Assembly: GCF_009707545.1 (NCBI RefSeq)
Contig: NZ_WLYK01000001.1
Location: 1,736,001 to 1,800,000, forward strand
Length of the DNA: 64,000 nt
Direction of reading: 5' to 3'
Origin: Nakamurella alba
GTDB taxonomy: Bacteria; Actinomycetota; Actinomycetes; Mycobacteriales; Nakamurellaceae
In this document: piece after piece, positions 41,201 to 48,374 of the stretch
Layout of the letters: each line of letters begins with the position of its first letter
Position numbering within the stretch: the stretch's first letter is position 1
Translations under genes and position numbers: made by a program
The notes under the pieces: model-generated
Databases searched by the model: none
Seen by the model: only the letters and a program-made list of their open reading frames with translations
What the model was told of the DNA's origin: nothing

Positions 41201-41488
41201 GGCCCGCAGCAGGTACCCGGGCGGTTGGGACACCACCAGATCCCGCGCCCCGGACTCCGCATCCTGCAACGCCTTGCGCAGCTGGGACACCCGGACCTGC
41301 AGCGCCCCGGCCGGATTCACCGGAGCCGCCTCGCCCCAGAGCTCGTCGATCAGCCGGTCCGCCGACACCACCCGGTTGCGGTGCACCAGGAGCACCGCGA
41401 GCAACTGGCGGACCTTCGCACCCGGGATCGGCACGACCGCCCCGTCGTCGGTCGTCGCCGTGACCGTGCCGAGCACACCGAACCGCAT
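38261..41488 (-). CDS. BTAD-domain (SARP/AfsR-like) transcriptional regulator with NB-ARC ATPase
   Basis: A 1075-residue regulator. An OmpR-type winged helix (about 1-90: MRFGVLGTV and DRLIDELWGE) and a bacterial transcriptional activation domain (to about 245) are followed by an NTPase with Walker A GPGGVGKTR near residue 281, LVLDNAEHV near 355 and GLPLALELAAARVR. The C-terminal 450 residues are helical and TPR-like. ATP binding or a partner probably switches the protein. The start at 41488 is the conserved MRFGVLG. A Val/Asp-rich stretch is encoded by three 15-bp repeats at 39787-39831. It diverges from a hydrolase gene with a shared 64-bp control region. Confidence 0.9.
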   Translation of the reverse strand: MRFGVLGTVTATTDDGAVVPIPGAKVRQLLAVLLVHRNRVVSADRLIDELWGEAAPVNPAGALQVRVSQLRKALQDAESGARDLVVSQPPGYLLRATEVDADEFAAFGAAGDMTSLVRALGLWRGPAFADMADAGFADTEITRLQEHRLVLRERLADLRLTAGDHDLLVGELAGWADEDPLRESVRGLQMRALYAAGRQKEALEVYADVRERLADELGLDPGPELTALQARILDQDAGLAPAPRAALVRNSVPAGVDELIGRGAALAALRAALDAHRLVTLIGPGGVGKTRLATETARDAPRPDGNWFVELAALPAGSPDVASRVALALGLHESAGDATPPDRRLVAALDGRDALLVLDNAEHVIEPVAELAATLLAALPGLRLLVTSRESLRIGGEFLYDVAPLALPDADDTDTVRRSAAARLFTARAAAHRRDIRIDDRTAAPIARLCRRLDGLPLALELAAARVRTLGIQGVLDRLDDRFALLDSGRRDQPARQRTLAAVIGWSWDLLDPSDRDALARLSVFSGGWTGAAAAVVCDADTDLLERLVDRSLVVVDEVVVDGVVVDEVVDGAAGADPQDGGAGPRYHLLESVREYAAARVTEPDALRDRHLQWCVAVATSADARLRGPEQAAALPILDAESGNLAAAEAAGGGLRLATVLLWYRFLRGRLTEALSALSVTGSPAASDAAAPWRLGLSILLGGPIEIDEVAGVLAAAATPMRARWFLAHALIERSELEPGAAALPVGTPDADGGGADGDGDDTLWVTAAVAVDRARLAHVIGDLDALARESSRGAELFAVIGDPWGQLQAADWQAGLAEMEGRLDDAAALLSTGLHQAEELQLWPDVVGKLSWLAWIRLQAGDVAAGRELAERARRVAADQGSSAGTVLADICLATALRRLGETGTAAGLLDSMIAAARAECSPPVHLPMILLELASIHSEQDLPGPAAALCAEAFTASMAMGSPRDAAGALESLAALAVDPTDGARLLGAAGASHSADPPLPTAETETVGALAGRLREVLGAGPFGLAEAEGAALDVADLQALVGRTADLAGAPGRPDGRTGDGAADQPAVFGR
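39787..39831. repeat. Three 15-bp tandem copies inside the BTAD regulator gene
   Basis: The unit CGTCGACCACCACCN is repeated three times (39787, 39802, 39817). On the coding strand it gives a Val-Val-Val-Asp-Glu/Gly repeat in a linker of the regulator. The reading frame is kept, so it is a possible length-variable site. Confidence 0.8.
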
Positions 41489-41503
41489 CCGGCGGCACCC
41501 CCT

Positions 41504-41531
41504 GGAAGTCGTCCTGAAGGAAACCGTAAGC
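41504..41531 (+). promoter_or_regulatory. Putative SARP/BTAD-regulator box upstream of the hydrolase
   Basis: GGAAGT (41504), TGAAGG (41515) and GTAAGC (41526) are spaced 11 bp apart. The 18-base core at 41513-41530 differs from the one at 37632 by one base. The box ends 22 bp before the hydrolase ATG and 16 bp upstream of the BTAD gene start on the other strand, so it could serve both. Confidence 0.6.
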
Positions 41532-41552
41532 GACGCGGCCGACAGTAGAGGC

Positions 41553-42341
41553 ATGGACATCCATCACGAGGAGTTCGGCCCCGAGATCCCCGGGGTCCGG
41601 CCGCTGGTGCTGCTGCACGGCGCACTGTCCGGGATCCGCAGTTCCTTCGGGGACTACCTGCCCCTGCTCGCGCGCCGGCGGCGGGTGATCGCCGTCGAGT
41701 TCCAAGGGCACTGCCACACCCCGGACATCGACCGGCCGTTCACGGTCGCCGACTTCGCCGGCGACGTGCTCGGCGTGCTGGACCTGCTGGGCGTGGAGGC
41801 GGCCGACATGTTCGGCTGGAGCATGGGTGCCGCAGTGGCCCTGCACCTGGGCACGGAGCACCCGGAGCGGGTCGGCCGCCTGGTGCTCGCCTCGGTCAGC
41901 GCCGACGACTCGGGGCTGTACCCGGGCCTGCTCGACGGGATCGCACAGCTGGAGCCGGAACACCTGCACGGCTCGGAGTTCCACGAGGACTACCTGCGCA
42001 CGGCGCCCGACCCGTCCGGCTGGGCCGGACTGGTCCGCCGGATGAAGGTGCTGGACGCGCACCTTCCGCAGTGGTCCGAGGAGCGGATCCGTGGGCTCGC
42101 CGCGCCGACCATGCTGGTGCTCGCGGACTCCGACATCATCCGGCCGGAACACTCGGTGGCGATGTTCCGCTGGCTGGGCGGGGGAGTGCCGGGTGACCTG
42201 GTCGGGCTACCGGAGAGCCGGCTCGCCGTGCTGCCCGGCTCCACCCACACCTCGATGCCGCAGCGGGCGGCGTGGCTGGTGCCGATGATGGACGAGTTCC
42301 TGGACGCCGACCGGACGGCGGTGTCACCACTGGTCGCGTAG
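41553..42341 (+). CDS. Alpha/beta hydrolase
   Basis: A 262-residue alpha/beta-hydrolase with a complete-looking triad: Ser in FGWSMGAA, Asp in LVLADSDIIRP and His in GSTHTSMP. The oxyanion motif LLHGALSG and VIAVEFQGHCHTPD are also typical. The substrate is unknown; the closest look is to the pimeloyl-ester/lactone hydrolase-like group. The ATG at 41553 is so near the regulatory repeats that a short leader is likely. Its stop overlaps the convergent Gfo/Idh gene by 18 bp. Confidence 0.87.
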   Translation: MDIHHEEFGPEIPGVRPLVLLHGALSGIRSSFGDYLPLLARRRRVIAVEFQGHCHTPDIDRPFTVADFAGDVLGVLDLLGVEAADMFGWSMGAAVALHLGTEHPERVGRLVLASVSADDSGLYPGLLDGIAQLEPEHLHGSEFHEDYLRTAPDPSGWAGLVRRMKVLDAHLPQWSEERIRGLAAPTMLVLADSDIIRPEHSVAMFRWLGGGVPGDLVGLPESRLAVLPGSTHTSMPQRAAWLVPMMDEFLDADRTAVSPLVA

Positions 42342-43403
42342 CGGCACCGGATCGGGCACCGGCGGCATGGAGAGCACCCGGACCGGGGCGCCGCCGCGGC
42401 GGGCGGAGTCCCGCGCGGCGAGCATCGTCTCCAGCACGTGCAGGGCGACCGCGCCGGACGCCCGGGGCGGTGCACCGTCGGCGAGCCGGGACGCCAGGTC
42501 GACCAGGCCGAGCCCACGACCGCCGCCGACGTATCCGGCGCTCACCGGGACCGGCTCGAAGGTCCGGCGGCCACGTTCGCGCACCGACACCGCACCCTCG
42601 AAGTGGTTCGGGTCCGGGACGGTCATCGAGCCTGCGGTGCCGTGGATCTCGATCGGGTCCGCAGTGGTCGCGGTGGCGTCGAAGCTCATCACCACCGTGC
42701 TCAGCGCACCGCCGGCATGCTCCAGCACCGCCACCTCATGGGTGTCGATCTCGGTCGGGAAGTCGCAGCCGGCGCGCGGGCCGCGGTCGATGGTCCGCAC
42801 CGGTCGGGGCCGGCTGCTGCGCCCGGTGACCGTGGCCACCGGTCCGAGCAGGTGCACCAGCGCGGTCAGGTAGTACGGACCCATGTCGAAGAGCGGTCCG
42901 CCGCCGGCCCGGTAGTGGAACTCGGGGTCGGGATGCCAGCGTTCGTGCCCGGGCGTGACCATGACCGCGTGCGCGGCGAACGGTGTGCCGATGCGGCCGG
43001 AATCGACCACCCGCCGCGCGGTCTGCAGCCCGGTGCCGAGCACCGTGTCCGGAGCGCAGGCCAGGAACGGACCGGAGCCGGCCGTCACGGCGAGCGACTC
43101 CAGCCCGGAACGGTCGACGGCGACGGGCTTCTCGCTGTAGACGTGGTGCCCGGCGGCCAGCGCGGCACGGGTGATCGCGGCGTGGAAGGCGGGGGTGGTG
43201 AGGTTGAGGACGACGTCGACAGCCGGGTCGGCGAGCAGGTCGTCGGTGTCGCAGACCTGCGCCCCGGGGAACGCACCCGCCAACTGCCCGGCCCGTTCGG
43301 CGTGACGGTCGGCGACCATGACCACGTCGAGATCCGCGCGCCCGGCGAGTGTCTCGCGGTACTGGGCGCTCACGTGCCCGGCCCCGACGACGCCGACCCT
43401 CAC
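42324..43403 (-). CDS. Gfo/Idh/MocA family oxidoreductase
   Basis: A 359-residue NAD(P)-dependent sugar or inositol oxidoreductase. The Rossmann start VRVGVVGAGHVSAQ, the YSEKPVAVD (EKP) motif and GGGPLFDMGPYYLTALVHLLG are visible. The usual catalytic His of DxGxH is replaced by Tyr. Enzymes of this family oxidise or reduce sugars, including ThuB-type 3-keto formation on glycosides. The GTG start overlaps the ThuA-like stop (GTGA), which makes a ThuA/ThuB-like gene pair. Confidence 0.88.
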   Translation of the reverse strand: MRVGVVGAGHVSAQYRETLAGRADLDVVMVADRHAERAGQLAGAFPGAQVCDTDDLLADPAVDVVLNLTTPAFHAAITRAALAAGHHVYSEKPVAVDRSGLESLAVTAGSGPFLACAPDTVLGTGLQTARRVVDSGRIGTPFAAHAVMVTPGHERWHPDPEFHYRAGGGPLFDMGPYYLTALVHLLGPVATVTGRSSRPRPVRTIDRGPRAGCDFPTEIDTHEVAVLEHAGGALSTVVMSFDATATTADPIEIHGTAGSMTVPDPNHFEGAVSVRERGRRTFEPVPVSAGYVGGGRGLGLVDLASRLADGAPPRASGAVALHVLETMLAARDSARRGGAPVRVLSMPPVPDPVPLRDQW

Positions 43404-44062
43404 CGGGCCGCCCAGAGCAGGCCGCGCTCGAGCAGCCCGCGGATCTCCGGGACCAGCAGGTCGGCAGGGTGGTGCCCGACGGTGCACACGAACACCCGGC
43501 CGGCGCCCCAGTTCCGGGTCCAGACGGCCGGACAGGTGACCGGCCGGTCCCAGAACTCGCCCGGCGGGATTGTGGTGGTGGCGAGCACATCGACCAGATC
43601 GTCGGTGAGGACCCAGTACTGCTCGGTGTGCAGTGCGAACGGGCTCGGCAGGCCGGCCACCACCGGGTGGTCCGCACGCTCCGGCACCACCTCGATGGTG
43701 TGGTCGACGAAGCCGCCGGGATGTGCGACGAACTGCCCACCGACGAGCTGCAGGTACTCGGTACGGGACCGGAAGGAGTCCGCGATGCCGCCGTGCCAGC
43801 CGGCGAACCCGGTGCCGCCGGCGACCGCGCGGATCAGACCCGACGCCTGTTCCTCGGAGATCCGTCCCATGGTCCAGCACTGCACGACCAGCGAGAGTCC
43901 GTCCATCACCCCGGGTTCGGTGTAGCAGTCCAGGTCGTCCCGTACGGTCACGTCGAACCCCTCCGCGCGCAGGAACGGCACCATCACCTCGGTGGCCTCG
44001 ACCGGGCTGTGCCCGGGCCAGCCCCCGCGCACGACCAGCGCCCGACGTCCGACCGGCGGCAT
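43400..44062 (-). CDS. ThuA-like domain protein
   Basis: A 220-residue ThuA/trehalose-utilisation-type protein with a class I glutamine-amidotransferase-like fold. Segments such as ALVVRGGWPGHSP, GTGFAGWHGGIAD and GGQFVAHPGG fit the family. ThuA works with ThuB in conversion of disaccharides to 3-keto forms in rhizobia; the exact reaction of ThuA is unsettled. It is first in its operon and diverges from a LacI-type gene with three identical operator-like palindromes between. Confidence 0.87.
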   Translation of the reverse strand: MPPVGRRALVVRGGWPGHSPVEATEVMVPFLRAEGFDVTVRDDLDCYTEPGVMDGLSLVVQCWTMGRISEEQASGLIRAVAGGTGFAGWHGGIADSFRSRTEYLQLVGGQFVAHPGGFVDHTIEVVPERADHPVVAGLPSPFALHTEQYWVLTDDLVDVLATTTIPPGEFWDRPVTCPAVWTRNWGAGRVFVCTVGHHPADLLVPEIRGLLERGLLWAAR

Positions 44063-44107
44063 CCTCGGTCCTCCCTGTGCAGCCCGAACCGCACCGGCCG
44101 GGAGCGC

Positions 44108-44182
44108 TTGCGCAACCGTCGCAGCAACGGTCCGATCCGGACCCTAGCGGACCACCACGTTTGCGCAACAATGTTTGCGCAA
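44108..44182. promoter_or_regulatory. Three TTGCGCAA palindromes, putative LacI-family operators
   Basis: TTGCGCAA occurs at 44108-44115, 44161-44168 and 44175-44182 between the divergent thuA-like and lacI-like genes. LacI-family sites are usually palindromes with a central CG, as here. Two copies are 14 bp apart, and the third is 53 bp away. Confidence 0.72.
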
Positions 44183-44209
44183 CTCGCGACGACGGGACAT
44201 CATGCGGGG

Positions 44210-45271
44210 GTGTCCAGCCAGATCCGTCGACGCCCCGCGGGGGCACCGACGCTGGCTGCCATCGCCGAGGCCGCCGGCGTGGCCGTGCCCACTGTGTCGA
44301 AGGTGCTCAACGGTCGCAGTGACGTCTCGGACGCCACCCGGCAGCGGGTCACGGACCTCCTGCTGCGCGCGGGGTACCCCTTCCCGGAGCCCGATCCCCA
44401 CCGCGGTGCGCCACCGGCAGGACTGGTGGACCTGGTCGTGCCGGGCATCGAAGGGTCCTGGGCGACCTTCATGCTGGCCGGCGTCGAGGAGGTCGTCTCC
44501 GAGGCCGGCAAGGACGTCGTGGTCACGGTCGCACACCAGCGACCCGGCACCGCCGACTGGGTGGACCGGCTGATCGCCCGTGGCAGCAGGGGAGCGGTGC
44601 TGGCCCTGGTCACCCCGAGCCCGGAGGAGATCGCCCGGCTGTCCGCGGCCGGGATCTCGGTGGTGCTGCTCGATCCCGGCGCCGAACCCACGCCCGGGGT
44701 GCCCACCGTGGGCGCGACGAACTGGGCGGGCGGGTACGCCGCCACCGAGTTCCTGCTGGCGCTGGGGCACCGACGGATCGGGGTGGTCGGCGGGCTCGCC
44801 AGTCACCGGTACGGCCAGGCCCGGATCGACGGGCACCGGTCGGCGATGGTTGCTGCGGGGGAACGTTTCTCGCCCGAACTGGTGCGGCACGGCGACTGGA
44901 CCAGAGGTGGCGCGGTACTGGCCGCGACCAGGCTGCTGACCTCCAAACGCCCGCCGACGGCGATCTTCGCCTGTTCCGACCGGATGGCGCTCGGCGTCTA
45001 CGAGGCCGCGGCGGCGCGCGGGTTGCGGATCCCGGAGGACCTGTCGGTGGTCGGCTTCGACGACCTGCCCGAGGCCCGGTGGATCACCCCTTCGCTCACC
45101 ACCGTCCGGCAACCGGTGCGCGAGATGGGCTCCAGTGCCGCCCGGATCCTGTTGCGTCTCACCGAAGGTCAGCGGGCCGGCACCGACCGGCTCGAGCTGT
45201 CCACGGTGCTGGTCGAGCGCGCCAGCACGGCCCCGCCGCGCGGGCCGGACACCGCCGACCCGGTCGACTGA
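44210..45271 (+). CDS. LacI family transcriptional regulator
   Basis: A 353-residue repressor. The HTH is APTLAAIAEAAGVAVPTVSKVLNG with the hinge region after it. The periplasmic-binding-like sugar domain includes LLDPGAEPTPGVPTVG, FLLALGHRRIGVVGG and the end FDDLPEARWITPSLTTVRQP. It likely represses the divergent ThuA/Gfo operon and itself through the TTGCGCAA sites. GTG at 44210 is preferred; an ATG at 44171 lies between operator copies and would add 13 residues. Confidence 0.9.
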   Translation: MSSQIRRRPAGAPTLAAIAEAAGVAVPTVSKVLNGRSDVSDATRQRVTDLLLRAGYPFPEPDPHRGAPPAGLVDLVVPGIEGSWATFMLAGVEEVVSEAGKDVVVTVAHQRPGTADWVDRLIARGSRGAVLALVTPSPEEIARLSAAGISVVLLDPGAEPTPGVPTVGATNWAGGYAATEFLLALGHRRIGVVGGLASHRYGQARIDGHRSAMVAAGERFSPELVRHGDWTRGGAVLAATRLLTSKRPPTAIFACSDRMALGVYEAAAARGLRIPEDLSVVGFDDLPEARWITPSLTTVRQPVREMGSSAARILLRLTEGQRAGTDRLELSTVLVERASTAPPRGPDTADPVD

Positions 45272-45287
45272 ACACACCGTCCCGCGA

Positions 45288-45300
45288 CCGAAAGTTTCGG
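45288..45300. promoter_or_regulatory. CCGAAAGTTTCGG palindrome
   Basis: A 13-bp perfect palindrome, 17 bp after the LacI gene stop. GAAANTTTC-type palindromes are known control sites of several sugar-catabolic genes in actinomycetes. It may be an operator for the next unit. Confidence 0.45.
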
Positions 45301-45456
45301 AACCTGCACGGCAGCCCCTCCCGGACTCCCGGGGCAGCGCCCCGACCGCACATCCGTCGCTGATCAGTGCTGCCGGACAACACTTCTGACGCATCCTGAC
45401 CGTACTGTCACCCCGTTGACCCTCGATGTCGGGTTCACTGGACCGACCGGGTGATC

Positions 45457-45470
45457 GCGAAATTTTTCGC
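45457..45470. promoter_or_regulatory. GCGAAA-TT-TTTCGC palindrome
   Basis: A perfect 6-bp inverted repeat with 2-bp spacer, related to the palindrome at 45288. It ends 9 bp before a likely -35 box of the ROK/ABC operon. Confidence 0.5.
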
Positions 45471-45479
45471 ACATCGGGA

Positions 45480-45530
45480 TTGACGCCGGAGCCGTGGCGA
45501 CGCCATATTTTGTTCGTTCAACGGACGAAA
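45480..45530 (+). promoter_or_regulatory. Putative promoter and operator of the ROK/sugar-ABC operon
   Basis: TTGACG at 45480-45485 and CATATT at 45504-45509 are 18 bp apart and resemble a sigma-70-type promoter. A GTTCGT-N7-ACGAAA inverted repeat (45512-45530) lies where transcription would start and ends 10 bp before the ROK gene start. ROK autoregulation at this site is likely. Confidence 0.55.
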
Positions 45531-45540
45531 CGAGGTGACG

Positions 45541-46866
45541 ATGAAGCCACCGCCCGAACGTCAGGACGCCAGTCCTGCCGATCAGGCCACCGTGCGGCGA
45601 CTCAACCTCGCCCTGGTCCTGCGCGCCGTGCTCGCGGCCGGCACCACCAGCAGATCGGCCCTCGCCGAGACCACCGGCCTGCGGAAGAACACCGTGTCCA
45701 GCCTCGTCGGGGAGCTGGTGTCCCGGGGTCTGCTCCGCGAGGGACCGGTCCTGCGAGGCGCCATCGGCCGGCCCACCCGGGTGATCGAGGCCGACCGCGG
45801 CACGGTGTGCTTCGTCGGGCTGGAGATCAACCTCGGCTACCTGGCCGCTGTGGTGCTGGACATCGCCGGGCGCCCGGTCACCCGGCGCCGTATCGGCTGG
45901 GACGCAGCGACTCTCGGGCCGGTGACCACCCTGGCGCGGGCGGCCGACCTGGTCGCCGCCCTGCTCGACGCCGCGGCGGAGGAAGGCCGGCTGATCAGCC
46001 GGCTGCACGTGGCGCTGCCCGGTCTGGTGGACACCGGCCGCGGGGTCCTGGCGCACGCCCCCAACCTGCACTGGGTGGACATCGACGTGGTCGGGGTGCT
46101 GGCCGGACACCTGGGACTGGACACCCGGCACATCGGTATCGACAACGACGCCAATCTGGCCGCCCTCGCGGAATGGGCGGTGGGTCCGGCGGCCGGTACC
46201 GACGACCTGCTCTTCGTCACCGGCGAGACCGGCATCGGCGGCGGCGTGATCGCCGGCGGGCAGTTGCTGCGCGGGGCCAGCGGGTACTTCGGCGAGATCG
46301 GCCACATGGCCGTCACCGATGTCGGCACCCGTTGCGGTTGTGGTCGTCTCGGTTGCTGGGAGACGGAGATCGGCCTGCAGGCGCTGGTCCGGGCCATGGT
46401 CGGCCCCGGCGATCCGCTGGTCGACCCGGCGGTTCCGCTGGACACCCGGCTCGAGGAGATCAGGCGGCGCGCGGAGTCCGGTCAGCCGGCGGTGCTGGCG
46501 GCACTGGACACGGTGGGCCGGCATCTCGGGCGCGGTTCGGCGGCCCTGGTCAACATCTTCAACCCCTCGGTGGTCGTCTTCGGCGGGTACATCGCCGCAC
46601 TGGCCGATCTGCTGGCCCCGGCCGTCGCCCTCGAGCTCGCCGCCCGTGTCGTGCAGCCCGAGGGCCCGTGTGCGGTCCGCTGGTCGGTGCACGGCTTCGA
46701 GGCCGCCGCCCTCGGCGGCGCCCACGCCGGCATCGAGCTGGTCAAGGCCGATCCGACGCTGGTGCCCGTGCACCTGCCCGTCCAGCCCGGCGCCCGTGAG
46801 GACTCGATATCGCCGGAACTCCCGAACAGCACCGAGGAACTGCCGACCAGGAAGGCAATCGCATGA
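45541..46866 (+). CDS. ROK family transcriptional regulator
   Basis: A 441-residue NagC/XylR-like regulator. The winged helix is near residues 20-75 (TTSRSALAETTGLRKNTVSSL). The ROK domain has DNDANLAALAE, the ETGIGGGVIAGG stretch and the zinc motif CGCGRLGCWE. The kinase phosphate loop (DxGxT) is altered to LEINLGY, as expected for a non-catalytic regulator. The start at 45541 has an AGG site 6 bp upstream; GTG 45535 is less likely. The stop overlaps the ABC ATPase gene (ATGA), so it is the first gene of the sugar operon. Confidence 0.9.
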   Translation: MKPPPERQDASPADQATVRRLNLALVLRAVLAAGTTSRSALAETTGLRKNTVSSLVGELVSRGLLREGPVLRGAIGRPTRVIEADRGTVCFVGLEINLGYLAAVVLDIAGRPVTRRRIGWDAATLGPVTTLARAADLVAALLDAAAEEGRLISRLHVALPGLVDTGRGVLAHAPNLHWVDIDVVGVLAGHLGLDTRHIGIDNDANLAALAEWAVGPAAGTDDLLFVTGETGIGGGVIAGGQLLRGASGYFGEIGHMAVTDVGTRCGCGRLGCWETEIGLQALVRAMVGPGDPLVDPAVPLDTRLEEIRRRAESGQPAVLAALDTVGRHLGRGSAALVNIFNPSVVVFGGYIAALADLLAPAVALELAARVVQPEGPCAVRWSVHGFEAAALGGAHAGIELVKADPTLVPVHLPVQPGAREDSISPELPNSTEELPTRKAIA

Positions 46867-48374
46867 CCGGCCCCGGACCGCTGCTGCGGATGACCGGCAT
46901 CACCAAACACTTCGCGGGCGTGAAGGCGCTGGACGGGGTGGACCTGGAGGTGCTGCCGGGAGAGGTGCACTGCCTGCTCGGCCAGAACGGTGCGGGCAAG
47001 TCCACGCTGATCAAGGTGATGGCGGGCGTGCACCGGCCGGACGGCGGCGAGATCGTCTGGGACGGGGAGCCGGTCACCTTTTCCGGCCCGGCGGCCGCGG
47101 TGCGGCACGGGATCGCCACCATCTACCAGGAGCTGGACCTGGTCGACGGGCTGAGCGTGGCCGAGAACGTCTACCTGGGACATGAACTCGGGCGTGGCGG
47201 GTTCACCCGGCGCGGCGCCACCGTGGAGAAGGTCCGCTCCCTCCTGATCCGGCTGGGTCATCCGGAGATCGACCCGCGCGCCGAGGTGCGCACGCTGTCG
47301 ATGGCGCAGCGGCAGATCGTCTCGATGGCCCGGGCACTGAGCCACGACGTCCGGCTGATCGTGATGGACGAACCGTCCGCGGTGCTCGACCCCGAGGAGG
47401 TGGAGAGCCTGTTCCGGCTCGTCGAGGATCTGCGCCGGGACGGCGTCGCGGTCGTCTACATCTCGCACCGGCTGGAGGAGATCCGCCGGATCGGGGACCG
47501 CATGACGGTGCTCAAGGACGGCCGTACCGTCGGGGTGAACCTGCCGGCGAGGACCACGAAGACCGCCGACCTGATCAGGCTGATGACCGGCCGGTCCATC
47601 GAGTACGTCTTCCCGCCGCGGCCAGGAGTGGCCGCGGACGCGGCGGAGGTGCTGCTGGTCGAGGGCCTCGGCCGGCGGGGCGAGTTCCGGGACGTCTCCT
47701 TCACCGTGCGGGCCGGCGAGATCGTCGGCTTCGCCGGGCTGGTCGGCGCCGGCCGCAGCGAGGTGGTGGAGACCGTCTACGGCGCCCGGCGGGCCGACCG
47801 GGGGACGGTCGCGGTCGACGGTCGTCGGATCCGCCGCGGGTCCGTGCCGGCCGCGGTGGCCGCCGGGATGGGGCTCTGCCCGGAGGAGCGCAAGGCCCAG
47901 GGCCTGCTGCTCGGCGAGTCCGTCGCGGTGAACATCGGTGCGGCCTCCATGAAGCGCTACGCCACCGCGGGTTTCCTCGACCGCGGCGCCGAGTTGCGGG
48001 ACGCCCGGACGCAGATCGACGACCTGCAGATACGGCCGGACGACCCGCGCCGGGTGATCCGCACGCTGTCCGGCGGCAACCAGCAGAAGGCGGTGCTCGG
48101 CCGTTGGCTGGTCCGCGGCTGCCGGGTGCTGCTGCTGGACGAGCCGACCCGCGGGGTCGACGTCGGCGCGAGATCCGAGATCTACGCGGTGATCCGCCGG
48201 CTCGCCGATTCCGGAGTGGCGGTGGTGGTGGTGTCGAGCGAGGTCGAGGAGGTCCTCGGGCTCGCCGACCGGGTTCTGGTGATGGCCGACGGCGCGGTGG
48301 TGCACTCCGGCCCGGCACAGGAGATCGACGAGCACCGGGTCCTCGACCTGGTGATGAAAGGGCATGCCGCATGA
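46863..48374 (+). CDS. Sugar ABC transporter ATPase, RbsA/XylG-like (two NBDs)
   Basis: A 503-residue double ATPase. The first NBD has Walker A GQNGAGKST, signature LSMAQRQI and Walker B LIVMDEPS. The second has a degenerate Walker A (GLVGAGRSE), full signature LSGGNQQK and Walker B VLLLDEPTRGVD. This asymmetry is normal in the RbsA group. It powers monosaccharide or small glycoside uptake with the permease and binding protein downstream. Confidence 0.93.
   Translation: MTGPGPLLRMTGITKHFAGVKALDGVDLEVLPGEVHCLLGQNGAGKSTLIKVMAGVHRPDGGEIVWDGEPVTFSGPAAAVRHGIATIYQELDLVDGLSVAENVYLGHELGRGGFTRRGATVEKVRSLLIRLGHPEIDPRAEVRTLSMAQRQIVSMARALSHDVRLIVMDEPSAVLDPEEVESLFRLVEDLRRDGVAVVYISHRLEEIRRIGDRMTVLKDGRTVGVNLPARTTKTADLIRLMTGRSIEYVFPPRPGVAADAAEVLLVEGLGRRGEFRDVSFTVRAGEIVGFAGLVGAGRSEVVETVYGARRADRGTVAVDGRRIRRGSVPAAVAAGMGLCPEERKAQGLLLGESVAVNIGAASMKRYATAGFLDRGAELRDARTQIDDLQIRPDDPRRVIRTLSGGNQQKAVLGRWLVRGCRVLLLDEPTRGVDVGARSEIYAVIRRLADSGVAVVVVSSEVEEVLGLADRVLVMADGAVVHSGPAQEIDEHRVLDLVMKGHAA

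Noticed and set aside
38261-41488. Antibiotic gene cluster regulator
   Set aside because: The BTAD protein resembles AfsR/SARP regulators, but no polyketide, peptide or terpene synthase gene lies in the window.
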